A DNA stretch of 48,200 nucleotides from a bacterium (lineage in GTDB: Bacteria > Armatimonadota > Chthonomonadetes > Chthonomonadales > Chthonomonadaceae), in assembly GCA_021805395.1 (NCBI GenBank), contig JAJZFJ010000120.1:1-48200 (forward strand), given 5' to 3'. Below, piece after piece: positions 7,819 through 17,500 of this stretch; the stretch's first letter is position 1, and every line of letters begins with the position of its first letter. A model generated the notes under the pieces. The model was not told the DNA's origin and searched no databases. It worked only from the letters and a program-made list of their open reading frames with translations. A program made the translations under genes and the position numbers.

Positions 7819-8576
7819 CTTAGAACCTCTCTTGCTTTATCAGAAATATAGCGTTCAAAAGCTCTATTTTTCAGATCTCTTAGACTATCCAAATATTCCC
7901 ATAAATCGGGGCTGTCTGGATACCATTCTTTATCTAGACTAGAGACCTCAATATCGAAAATGATTGAAAATGAATCTGTTATAAGTGAATTCACTGATCC
8001 CAAATTTATAATGGTTTGAGCATTCTCTTTAGTTTGTCTAGTGGCAAGATTAGTCCAGAACCCAGCTAGTAGATCTGTGTTATCAATCGGTAGCAGAGGT
8101 AAATTGTTAAATAACCCAGCCACAGGAGAACCATCCTCTGGCGGATCGAAACGATTGATATATCTTAACGCACACTGTCTAACGCTCACCGGTCCACATG
8201 ACTTAACATAGATGCTCCAGAGTTCCTGAGCTCTATGTTTCATATCTACCCATTGTGTATAGTATGAGCTAGCTTGCGGATCACAAACCATACTTAAAGT
8301 AAATCTATCTATTCTTGATTGCAATATATATCTTTTATCCTGTGAGATAAATCGAATTCCAGATAGACTTGCCGGAGGGGTTAATTGACTTTCTGACGAA
8401 CTAAACTGCAAAATGATGCCCGGATTTCTCGAAATTTCCTGCCGTTCAGGAAATTCCTCACGAATAGTATCAAAACCTGTCAGCATGTCCAAAGCACTTA
8501 AACCTACTCTTGGGATTACCTGGATTTCAATAAGAGCTTCAATAATTGGGGCTTTTTGATAATGAGCTGACGTCAT
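7815..8576 (-). CDS. TIGR04255-family protein, first gene of repeat-flanked cassette
   Basis: 253 aa from the ATG at 8576. The frame is open to 8696, but the extra N-terminal codons run into repeat D, whereas the family normally begins close to HYxxAPIxEALIDIxV (here SAHYQKAPIIEALIEIQV). AGGA lies 7 bp upstream of the 8576 ATG. An ATG at 8612 with AAGG is the alternative. Typical later features are ISRNPGIILQFSSS, YILQSRIDRFTLSMV, LRYINRFDPPEDG, and a C-terminal ISDKAREVL (family: FxxxITDKTRELF). The family is sporadically distributed and has no known biochemical function. It is usually found next to variable small genes. It is coupled to the next gene by a 4-bp overlap. Confidence 0.85.
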   Translation of the reverse strand: MTSAHYQKAPIIEALIEIQVIPRVGLSALDMLTGFDTIREEFPERQEISRNPGIILQFSSSESQLTPPASLSGIRFISQDKRYILQSRIDRFTLSMVCDPQASSYYTQWVDMKHRAQELWSIYVKSCGPVSVRQCALRYINRFDPPEDGSPVAGLFNNLPLLPIDNTDLLAGFWTNLATRQTKENAQTIINLGSVNSLITDSFSIIFDIEVSSLDKEWYPDSPDLWEYLDSLRDLKNRAFERYISDKAREVLS

Positions 8577-8673
8577 TTCATGATCCTGTGTAGCGGTATA
8601 AAGGGTGTTCATATAATACCTTATACGCTGCTCTAATCCCATTGTAGGCGAGAGTGCAAGAAACCGATACCTT

Positions 8674-8744
8674 CGCAGACGGGTGTGATTGGGCATAGGC
8701 GGGTTTCAGGAACAGTTGCACAGCCGTTCACATGCGATGCTAAT
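8674..8744 (+). repeat. Repeat D, right copy flanking the three-gene cassette
   Basis: CGCAGACGGGTGTGATTGGG, then CATAGGCGGGTTTCA, with weaker similarity to 8744, is the partner of 6771-6840. A partial copy of repeat A follows at 8742. On the left side repeat A precedes D. The cassette therefore sits between two repeat composites rather than between simple terminal repeats. Confidence 0.7.
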
Positions 8745-8772
8745 GCAAAGCAGTTCGCACTCTTACCCCTCC
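8742..8772 (+). repeat. Dispersed repeat A, copy 3 (3' half only)
   Basis: AATGCAAAGCAGTTCGCACT followed by CTTACCCCTCC, matching the second half of copies 1 and 4. The AACGTTACC half is missing. Confidence 0.7.
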
Positions 8773-9239
8773 TTGAGTGAGCGCCAGCGAATGGCGCGAG
8801 TCTGGCAATGCGACTCCACCCCCCTGGCGCCCGCCTTCCCCCCTCCTCCTGACACGTGCTACTGCACGTTGAAGGAGTGGGGCAGAACAGTGCGACTCCT
8901 GGTACCGTTTGCGATAAGCACGCAAACTACGCGTACCCCGCAGATGCCACATCCGGTTAAAACCGGACGCTGGCGGGCTGACCTTATGCGTGCGCGGACG
9001 AGATGGATCAAGCTGCAAACCTTACGGGCTTAACTACTAAACACATTGGCAATGCCAAGCAATAAATCCCTCGCCGCTATGGGTCGCTCTCTGCCCACCC
9101 GCGCAGGCGGGTGCTGTCGACCCAGGGAGGGGATTCATCCCCTCCGGGGGTCGCGACGTCAGTCGCGGGGAGAGGTGCCGAAGGCAGGGCAGCGAAGTTT
9201 GCGGCAATGCCTAAACGGGGCTGCACGCTCCCTGCTATG
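8773..9239. other. Gene-free, G+C-rich stretch (right side of accessory island)
   Basis: Open frames here show no coding character. The stretch is markedly richer in G+C than its surroundings and contains several perfect small inverted repeats: TCCGGTTAAAACCGGA (8952-8967), CACCCGCGCAGGCGGGTG (9096-9113, similar to the start of repeat D) and GAGGGGATTCATCCCCTC (9127-9144). I see no rRNA, tRNA or transposase remnant that I can name. Confidence 0.55.
9179..9215 (+). repeat. Dispersed repeat B, copy 2
   Basis: CGAAGGCAGGGCAGCGAAGT, then TTGCGGCAATGCCTAAA, the partner of 6619-6655. As on the left, it is followed by a GGGCT and CTCCCTGCTATGGGG block that runs into repeat A. Confidence 0.75.
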
Positions 9240-9315
9240 GGGAAACGTTACCACTAAATGGGAAATCGCTGTTGCAACGCAACCCGCACTCTTACCCCTC
9301 CCTTAGCAAGCGTAG
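9240..9315 (+). repeat. Dispersed repeat A, copy 4
   Basis: GGGAAACGTTACCACTAAAT, then GGGAAATCGCTGTTGCAACG, then CACTCTTACCCCTCCCTTAG with the hairpin-like GCAAGCGTAGCGTGC tail. It is the most complete copy and leads into repeat C at 9331. Confidence 0.8.
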
Positions 9316-9330
9316 CGTGCGGCAAGGCTG

Positions 9331-9364
9331 GAGGTTAAAAGCTGGCGATACCACAAACTATTCA
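9331..9364 (+). repeat. Dispersed repeat C, copy 2, overlapping the ykgJ-like stop codon
   Basis: GAGGTTAAAAGCTGGCGATA followed by CCACAAACTATTCA. The terminal TCA (9362-9364) is the complement of the TGA stop of the minus-strand gene that ends here, so the island boundary coincides exactly with the end of that gene. Confidence 0.75.
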
Positions 9365-9853
9365 TAAGTAAACAGCACGTTCCTGGCAACCACCATCGCT
9401 AGGGAGGTCGCAAGAATCCGCCCACTCAGCAAGCGTCCGTCGCTCTACACTGCTATACTCCCGAAGCAGTGCACGGGCTGATGTGGTATCCAGCGTGTCG
9501 ACTACTTTACCAATTGGGCAAGGCATCCATTCCAGATAACCCATTAGTCTGCACATTAAGGGTCGTACATTGTAGATACTGCAGCTATGGGAGTTCATAT
9601 CGAAAAATCTGCACATACCCACATACACGTCGTCACCTAAATCCATCTGTTTATTCTGGGCAATGATACTTGAGAGAGTCGCCTTTTCTGTACCTGTTAA
9701 CGATGAGATGTGCGTCTGTATGGCAATCCACTCCGAAAGTGTAGCAGGCACATCATCCGCACAGCGAAGGCTGCAGGATGTACACCCATTGCAGGCATTG
9801 AAGTTCATCTGTTTCCTGTTCGTTTCAAGCAAGTGATCTAACCGGTCACTCAC
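9362..9853 (-). CDS. YkgJ-like Cys-cluster (putative metal-binding) protein
   Basis: 163 aa from a GTG at 9853 with GAGG 9 bp upstream. In-frame TTG/ATG codons at 9892/9889 lack a ribosome binding site. The GTG overlaps the spoVR stop by 8 bp, so it is the second gene of that operon. Cysteines CNGCTSCSLRC (C21, C24, C27, C31) and later MCRFFDMNSHSCSIYNVRPL, then MCR and PCP, match the YkgJ/UPF0153 pattern of zinc or iron-sulfur cluster-binding proteins (CxxCCxxC ... C ... CxIYxxRPxxCR). Members have no firmly assigned reaction. The C-terminus runs into repeat C, where the TGA is the first three bases of that repeat as read on this strand. The last residues could therefore be altered by insertion of the repeat. 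Confidence 0.82.
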   Translation of the reverse strand: MSDRLDHLLETNRKQMNFNACNGCTSCSLRCADDVPATLSEWIAIQTHISSLTGTEKATLSSIIAQNKQMDLGDDVYVGMCRFFDMNSHSCSIYNVRPLMCRLMGYLEWMPCPIGKVVDTLDTTSARALLREYSSVERRTLAEWADSCDLPSDGGCQERAVYL

Positions 9854-11306
9854 CTGTCCAAACCTCGTCCATATTGAACTCTTCACCATCAAAACTTAGT
9901 AACAGTGGTTTCCCCTCTCGCTCAGTTTGTATATGTACGGGCCGCTGCCACAAAGAGTAGATATGACGCATTGTTCGCTGGGTGTAATCCGTATCGAGAG
10001 GTTTGCCATCACTTGCATGATTCAGCAGCAGTTCGCCACGACGCTTGTAGTCTCCATTTTCCACTTCAATAATTGGCATGCCCATATTTGTCATGGATTC
10101 CAGGAGAGTATCTCGCACATTGCGCCAGTCTGTATCAGCAACCACCCAAACCTGCACACCGTTCACAACATCTTTTCTGTATGTGAACATATCAAGCCTA
10201 TTGATTAGTCCTTCGGTGAGGTACTTTCGTAGAAAAGAGAGGTCGTTTTCATCTCGACGGACATCGAAGATTTTCATCATACCATTTGCATCAGGCCGGG
10301 TCCTTTTGTCACCAAGCCAGTCCGTTTCAGGGTGGTCAGTATCTGGTTCACCATTCCATCTGCGCTCGATATCACGGAAAATGTTGTAACCAACATAGTA
10401 TGGATTAATAGACATCTTTGAACCAGGTGACAGCACCGAGGAGTGGAGCTTTCTGAATTCAAGATGCTCTTCAGGGGTAAGATCAAGATCAGTCATGATT
10501 CGCTCATGCCAGTAGGAAGCCCAGCCTTCATTCATTATTTTGGTTCTGATTTGAGGAATGAAGTAGATCATCTCTTCACGGACCATGTTAATAATATCGC
10601 GCTGCCAGCGTGTGAGTTCAGGAGCATAATCTCTTAAAAACCCTAACAGGTCCCTGTCTGGCTCCTGCGGAAATTTAACGTTTGGGGTAGTATCTCTTAC
10701 TAGTGGTCCATCCACGATATTCCATAAATCATCAAATTCAGTCGTTGGTGGAGGAGGTGCCTTCACTGGCTCGTCAGGCTTAACCTGCTTGCGGTGATAG
10801 GAGGTAGTGGTTGCTGTGTCGAAATGATACTCTATAGAGAGAACAGCATCCAGGAAGTTCTCCACCTGCATTTTGCCAAATTCATCCTCATATCGTCGGA
10901 TCCGATTTGCATGCAATCGTACCTTTTCAATCATTTGACGGTCGGTATGTTCGAAATAGATGTTGTTCTTGAAAAAATCGTTGTGACCAAGAACATGTGC
11001 AACTACAAACTTATGAGACAACATTGAGTTGCTATCCATCAGAAATGCCTGACATGGATTCGAATTAAACACTATCTCATAGATCTTGGACATCCCGTAC
11101 TCATACATGGTCTTTTGCTGATGATAAGCCCTACCCAATCCCCAGCGTGAGAAACGTCCAGACAGCCCGTAACTACCTAACTCATATATTACATAATCCG
11201 GCACAACTTCGAAGTGAGCAGGGTAAAAATCCAGTCCAAAATCTACAGCTTTTTGTGTAATAATATCAATCCATCTCTCCAGCTCTGCCTGATCTGTTTT
11301 GTTCAT
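9846..11306 (-). CDS. spoVR: SpoVR family protein
   Basis: 486 aa. Cytoplasmic protein of the SpoVR/YcgB family. In Bacillus it is linked to spore cortex formation. In many Gram-negative bacteria it belongs to a stress-response trio with a PrkA-type kinase and a YeaH-type (DUF444) protein. Visible signatures are AVDFGLDFYPAHFEVVP, YGLSGRFSRWGLGRAY, YEIVFNSNPCQAFLMDSN and HVLGHNDFFKNNIYF (conserved histidines), WASYWHERIM, and NPYYVGYNIFRDIERRW (family NPYxLGxxLFxDIE). Length is normal. The ATG has GGAG 7 bp upstream, and a plausible promoter lies at 11363-11390. No prkA or yeaH homologue occurs in the window. The partner here is a Cys-cluster protein instead. The exact activity is unknown. 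Confidence 0.93.
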   Translation of the reverse strand: MNKTDQAELERWIDIITQKAVDFGLDFYPAHFEVVPDYVIYELGSYGLSGRFSRWGLGRAYHQQKTMYEYGMSKIYEIVFNSNPCQAFLMDSNSMLSHKFVVAHVLGHNDFFKNNIYFEHTDRQMIEKVRLHANRIRRYEDEFGKMQVENFLDAVLSIEYHFDTATTTSYHRKQVKPDEPVKAPPPPTTEFDDLWNIVDGPLVRDTTPNVKFPQEPDRDLLGFLRDYAPELTRWQRDIINMVREEMIYFIPQIRTKIMNEGWASYWHERIMTDLDLTPEEHLEFRKLHSSVLSPGSKMSINPYYVGYNIFRDIERRWNGEPDTDHPETDWLGDKRTRPDANGMMKIFDVRRDENDLSFLRKYLTEGLINRLDMFTYRKDVVNGVQVWVVADTDWRNVRDTLLESMTNMGMPIIEVENGDYKRRGELLLNHASDGKPLDTDYTQRTMRHIYSLWQRPVHIQTEREGKPLLLSFDGEEFNMDEVWTGE

Positions 11307-11362
11307 CGTCTTACTCCAATCCTCTTACCTCATCCGAATTGCATGGATATTCATATATGTAA

Positions 11363-11390
11363 ATTATAGGTTATTTCAATCGAATGTCTT
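11363..11390 (-). promoter_or_regulatory. Putative sigma70-type promoter of spoVR
   Basis: On the minus strand AAGACA (11390-11385, 4 of 6 matches to TTGACA), 16 bp, then a perfect TATAAT (11368-11363). It lies about 57 bp before the spoVR ATG and just beyond the hairpin that ends the upstream giant gene. This suggests spoVR and the ykgJ-like gene form their own unit. Confidence 0.45.
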
Positions 11391-11442
11391 GTATCTTCTG
11401 TTACGAAGTAATGAACACGAATTATCACTCCCTAATATACGA

Positions 11443-11477
11443 CGAGGCCAGAGTGCTTTTGTAACACTCTGGCCTCG
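11443..11477 (-). terminator. Hairpin after the giant secreted-protein gene, probable terminator
   Basis: A perfect 13-bp inverted repeat (CGAGGCCAGAGTG and CACTCTGGCCTCG) with a 9-nt loop, beginning 23 bp after the stop of the 2775-aa gene. Stability should be high, but no clear T-tract follows on either strand. It may work as a terminator or as a 3'-end protecting hairpin. Confidence 0.55.
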
Positions 11478-11500
11478 ATGCCCTGATTACAGCCTGTTGT

Positions 11501-14500
11501 TTAGTGCTGATCAGTTACAGTTGGATACAACTGAGGTGCAATGGTCTCCTCATACAAATCAGTACTATTTCCAGATGTACCGGACCAGAAGAGCCAGAGT
11601 CTGTTTAGTAACGGATCCGGGAACACTGCAACCTGTCCCTCATTTGTATGAGTCTGCATTGGTACCAGAGTCTCCTGGGTGGTGATGTCGGCTGGAGGAT
11701 TGCCAGTTGTCGTCTGATTGAGACTGATCTCATCACCCCATGCCACACGGTATTGCAGTGATGAGTACTTGCCATTGGTAGATGTATATGTCACATCCAC
11801 TATCCTGCCGAGATCCTGCAATGTGAAGTAGATGCGACCTCGCACCCAATCCACCTCATAATCACCAAGTGCAGACTGGTTAGGATCTGAGGGATCTACA
11901 CTAATCTGAACATTCACTATCTGTTCGTTGCCAACCGTTCCGTTAAGCTGGACCGGATATGGAAGCCTTACGAGTGGGCGCAAAGCCTTCACATAGAGAG
12001 TCTGCCCTGTTTTGGAACCTGGATCGGATTTTCGGTAGAGTATCCAAAGTCTGTCTACTGGCATTGGCTGAGTGCCGAATACCACCTGTGGTGCCTTCAG
12101 ATTCTCACGTGGGTTCGGTTTAGTATCCAGTGTTACCGATGGCATGTAGGCGTCACCGGTAGCATCCGTCCATTGCGCAGGTGCGAGCGCCGCTGGAATT
12201 CCAGAGGTGAGTGACGTGAGCGCCGGGTCCAGCAGATTGCTGTCTGATCGGCTAACCGAAATGCAGCGCAGCTGTGGAATATAGCTCACCAGTAATCGAC
12301 TTGTAGCGGCTGGTGGGATGTTCGGGAACGAGATTGTCCCTGCACTTGCATCTACCACCATGGTTCCACCCTGCAGGATTGGATTACCAGACGTACCGTT
12401 AACAATTGCCCCAGTTGCAGGATCTGTGCTGTTTACAGGGAAGTATAGATCACCGGATGCAGGATCATAAGTTCCAGCGGAAGGTGTTACACTTCCCACA
12501 GGCGCGTTCAGATTCACAGGATTCGAGTACTGCAGCGTTGTGGGATCCTGTGTCTGCATCTGTACATATATCATTCCAGCCGTTGTAGATCCTGTCAGGT
12601 TGCTGCTATTTGCTCCAGTTCCATTCCCTGGACCTGTATACCATTCGGCATCGCGTGTTACGAAGGTATTCGTATCGCCCTGTCTTTCTGCGATCTCTTC
12701 GGTCACTGGAGGCAGCGGCAGAATGAACAGCTGACCCATCTTCATCGCAGGAGCGCCTGGTAGGTTCTGACCTCTGTAGATACCATATCGAACCATCCAG
12801 ATACGTACACCTCCCTGACCACGAAGCTTGCCGCTAAAGTAGACGTCAATCGCATCGAAGGGATAGAGCGTAGCACCGTTGTACTGGAAAGGATCTGGAA
12901 CTAACACGTGGCGATAGATTGCAGAAGGACTGCTCATTCCACTAACTGCTTCCGGCATAGGCAGGACCTGATTGCCCAGGCGAGGATCACCGGCAGTGTC
13001 AGACACCACCCATCCAGTTGGGTCTACTGATGCTCCTACACTATTGAGCTGTGTTCCATTTGAACCGTATGTGTTCGCGTTATAGAAGATGCGTGTATGA
13101 CCACCCTCTGCTGATGACCAGAACAGATAGAACATCTCCTGTGCAGATGCACCAGGTGTACTGGCTCCTGCAAACTCCAGCAGCAAAGGTCTGACGCTTG
13201 AGTTTGGCATCTGTCCACTGTCTGGATAGGAAACAGGTGTTCCATTTGGCACCCCGTTATTAAGCTGCTCATATATGATTCGTGAGTCGGTCTTTTCACC
13301 TGTGGATATAGCCTTGTCAGCCTCACCCAGAGTAATCAGATATGCATCCGGATCAGTTCCTATGGGAGCTGTAACACCAGTAGTAGAGACATCAATTGCC
13401 TGAGCGATCGTTGGGCTGCCGTAGCGGACAGTGCTGGGATTCATTACCCCAGGTAATCCAAGATCACCAGCTGTTGGAAACAGATTGTCCGCAAGCGTTA
13501 CATTTGCTGGGTCAAACACGTTATTAGGTGTCGACCACCACTGTGCGTTCAGTCCACCAGCACCAGAACCGGGTCTCGAGAATAGAGAATCTCCAAATAT
13601 TGGGTCTGGAGTGGATGTGTTATACGGCACATCAATTGCACTGAAGTCAATCCCTGTCTGTTCAGGTCCAAGAGCTGAAGAAGCCTGCCTGTTACTTGTC
13701 CAGTAGCAGAAGAGCGAAGCAGGATTAGATGCCTGGTTAGTCCCTCCTGCATTGAAGTATAGAGCTGGCAGAGTGTTGAACGAGCTTGGATTCACTTTTG
13801 ATTGTGTGAAAACTGCGAGTGGATTGACAAGATCGATCTGACTCAAGCTTCCTGGAGTTACGGAGTTGGTGAGTCTATTTTCTACCACATTCACTTTCAG
13901 TGTGAAGAAGTTGGAAGTAGGCTCGAGGACTCCACCCTGAACGGTACCGGTAGGATCAGTGATATTCTGAGCATTTGTAATGTCTGTAGTGTTCAGAATT
14001 CCATCGTTGTTCACAGCACCTGTTGGCGCTCCATTGATATCCGCAAGCCATGTACTCCACTGAATAGGTGTCTCATCCTCGAATATGGCAGCCTTCGTGG
14101 TGTAGGTCCCGACCGGTGTGCCAAACGGAATAGGCAGACCTAGCTCTGTGGTGGTTGTGATGGTGTTGTTCGGGTTGCCATGTGGTACATCCGGGATCGT
14201 AGCGGTTGTCCCAACGGAGTCCCCAGGCAGCGGTTTATGGAGCCATGGGGAAGGCTGAGCGTCAGCAGTGATGCCAAGCGGATTACCCGACAGGATATTG
14301 GTGTTGTTGATTGGATACAGCGACACCGCACTTGTGAATGCATGGGATGCAGCCGCATGGTCGAAAGACGAAACCAGTCCCTGGTTACCAATACCTGGCC
14401 CAATTGAATTGGAACCAGGTATGCCAAATGGTACAGCTAACAGCCATGGTGAGATTGAGGAGTCTACCTCGCTGCTTGTGAAGGCTAGTGGAAGTGCAGG

Positions 14501-17500
14501 AGGGTTAGCTGACCCATAGTTAGGTGTGAGTGACCAGTCATTCGCATTAGCCGGTCCGATCAGTTTCGTCACCCTCAGGTTAGTGAGGTTGATATTGCTT
14601 TCACTTGTTAGGGTGAAAGGCTGGAAGAACTGACCGATACCAGTGGCTGTATCCCATGGAGACAGTGTGCTCTGGTAAACGCCAACGCCGCTTGGCTGGA
14701 ATGGAGAACGTAACAGACCACCTCCAACGGGATCTGAATAACCAGTTCCTGCAGGTTCATTGCCGAAATCAATCGTCTGCTGAGCTACCTGCAATCTTAC
14801 GGACGGAGACACGCAGATCGACGAAGTGAATGTACGTGTCGCTGTCTGGTTGCCAAAGGCAGGGAAGCCTGTGGGTGGAAGTACTGCTGCAGGGCGTCCA
14901 GGAAGCTGTACCGAGACGGTGATGTTCGCAGCCACATAGCCCAGTGCAGGGAATGTTCCTTTAACAATGGATGTAGGCTGTATTCCATTATCATACGTCA
15001 GCGTCGGTCCTATAAATGGATTTGCCTGGCCAAGAGCAACTCCTGCAACATCGGTATATGATGCTCCAAATGAGTTCGTCCCAAGAGACACGGGTCCCAT
15101 ATTTACAGTGGCCGGCTGATATTTCGGCACATTGATAGTGAAGGATAGTGGTGTGGGAACGATAATCCTTTGAGTTACGCTGTTAGGAGCAGTTGAATTG
15201 CCACGTGGGGGAAGCAGTACCCCGGTACTCTGAGTTACATTTGTTCCCACGGAGTCGGTTACAATCACATCACTTCCAGGAATAGCCGGGTAATCAATAG
15301 TGTCGTTGCCATTGGAACCGGTATTTGGAAGCTGCTCCCATGGAAGCGGGTTCATTACAGAGGAGGGACCACCTGCCCACTGGAATGAAGGAACATGTAC
15401 GGAGAACTGCAGAGCGTTACCCGAAACCATATAATATGCACTGCGATCTATGGCATACAGGGCTGGAACTCGCTGTCCTGAAGCATTTTCACCCTGATAT
15501 AGTACTGATCCTCCGTCAGATGTCATATCAAGCGGAGCCAGCAGTGCTTTGGTGTTAAAATTACGGAACCAGCCGATAGTCGAGCCATTTCCAAACAGAT
15601 CCTGAAGACTGGTAACACCATTATCTACGGAGCCTGCCCACCCCACAGTGTTGGGTATGTTCAAGCCTGTATTGTCGGCAATTCCATTAACACCTGGTGT
15701 GGCACCATCGGGGTCAGTTCCCGCAGTTGTCAGACCAAGTGGGTTCGTGATGAATATAGGACGTGGACGTCCCCTTCCAGTTGGGCCAAGATTGTTAGGC
15801 GTACTGGTGGTATAGCCTCCCGAACCATCAGGCACTGTCAGTCCCGTATAATCACGCTGTCCTGCCCGCAGCACGATGCTTCGATAGGTTGCATTCTGTC
15901 GCGTTGAATTGGTGGAAGTCTGAATATTCACTTCCTGACTAATGGTCGCCTGTGCAAGCACACGAACACCGCCTCTGCCGGGAGTATAGGGATGTGCAGC
16001 ATCTGGTTTGATGGTTAGCTGATATGTTGCAACCCATGGAAACACGTTGGTGTTAGCCGAAGTACCACTATTCAGAAGGTCGTATGTTGCCGTATTATCA
16101 TCCCAGCCAGCTATCTCATACCCTCCTGTGAGTGATGCTGCCTTAATATCCTCTGGCCATCCTGCATTCGGTGGTGTTGTGATTTCTGCAGGCACTGTTA
16201 CGGTTGTACGCTGAGCTGATCCTGGCTGGATGATAGTGAATGTAACGCTGAGATTAGGAGGATTAACCCCAGTAACAACGGTTCCACCGTTTGGTCCAGA
16301 TGTTGAAGGCTCTGCATGATAGACACCCCAAGCTGCAATATAGAGAGTATCGCCCCAGTCAGCTGGGACACCGTTAAACGGCAGTCCTGATGTGCTTGAA
16401 ATCGGAACAGCTCCCAGGTTTGTACCTCCCGTGTTTGCTGCAGGAGTTTCGCTGTTAGGGGTCTGTGTAAAACCAGGAACCTGTGGCGCTCCCGTGAAGT
16501 TCGTCCAGTCCTGTGGCTGATAGTAGTCGACGGACCGTAGATCCACGGAGACATACTGGCTGTTGTTGAGCAGTTCTGAAGGAGGCACTGTTGAACCAAG
16601 ACCATTGGTACCCGTTCCTTCGCTATAGGCACGCATCTGACCACCCAGATCACCATTATAAAGATAGTTGTTGGCAAGAGCAGTCTCATCAATCCTCTGT
16701 GTGCTAGAGTCAGTGAGCTGCCAGAGCTCAGGAAGAAGAGTGGCACCTGCTACGCCGCTTCCATCGGGAATGGCTGTTAAACCTACAGCTGTTATGGCAC
16801 CACTGTTGTCTGAGAATACCAAGGCTGGCAACGGTGTGCTGCTATCTCCGGAGAGCGCTGTGCCGTTCAGGTTATTTGCCTGCCCAATTATCTGTGTAGC
16901 AGTAGGTGAGGCAATGGTATCACTTGTGAATGCACCACTCTGCGAGTATAGAGCCTGGTTTGCCACTGTAGAGCCATCGCCCACAGGATCTGCCTCAATT
17001 GCATCAACCGTTCCATCATTCTGAACCACATACACCATATCATAAGGGATGACTGTAGTTCCAAGAGCGGCAGTTGTTAAAGCGAGTGGAGCACTTGGTC
17101 CGAATCCAGGATCGAGAGCAGCAGTTGTGTTAGGATTATTTGGGTCAGGATATGGTGGATTAGGCGTAGGTGGATAGACCCAGTAGGGTGTAACCGTACC
17201 TGGTGTCGTTCCTAATGTGCCTGTGTATTCTGGGATTGCATACACGCGTCCACCTGAACCATCTGGTACATCGCTGTTGAACAGCAGGTAGCGGGTATTA
17301 GTTTTGGAAGAGGTATAGACTGATATGGTAGAGATGCCTGCACCTAGCCCATTCGTTGTAACCGCAGGATATGCCCAGTACTGCCTGTTGTTATAGGTGG
17401 CAAATCCGTTGACTAGCTTTAGTCCTGAATCGTGATCAGGGAAGATTGCATGCACTCTTCCATTGGATGTTCCAAACATAATCGGAACATCCGATGTGTT

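Noticed and set aside
8689-9033. 114-codon frame on the plus strand and overlapping minus-strand frame
   Set aside because: G+C-rich repeat DNA. The translation looks random (runs of Pro/Arg/Ser) and there is no binding site.
9046-9306. 86-codon frame on the plus strand
   Set aside because: Runs through repeats A and B. Composition reflects the repeats.
6384-9364. CRISPR array
   Set aside because: Repeats are few, of different families and irregularly spaced. No cas gene.
16198-16746. 182-codon frame on the minus strand in another phase
   Set aside because: Lies wholly inside the 2775-aa gene and has no ribosome binding site or coding character.
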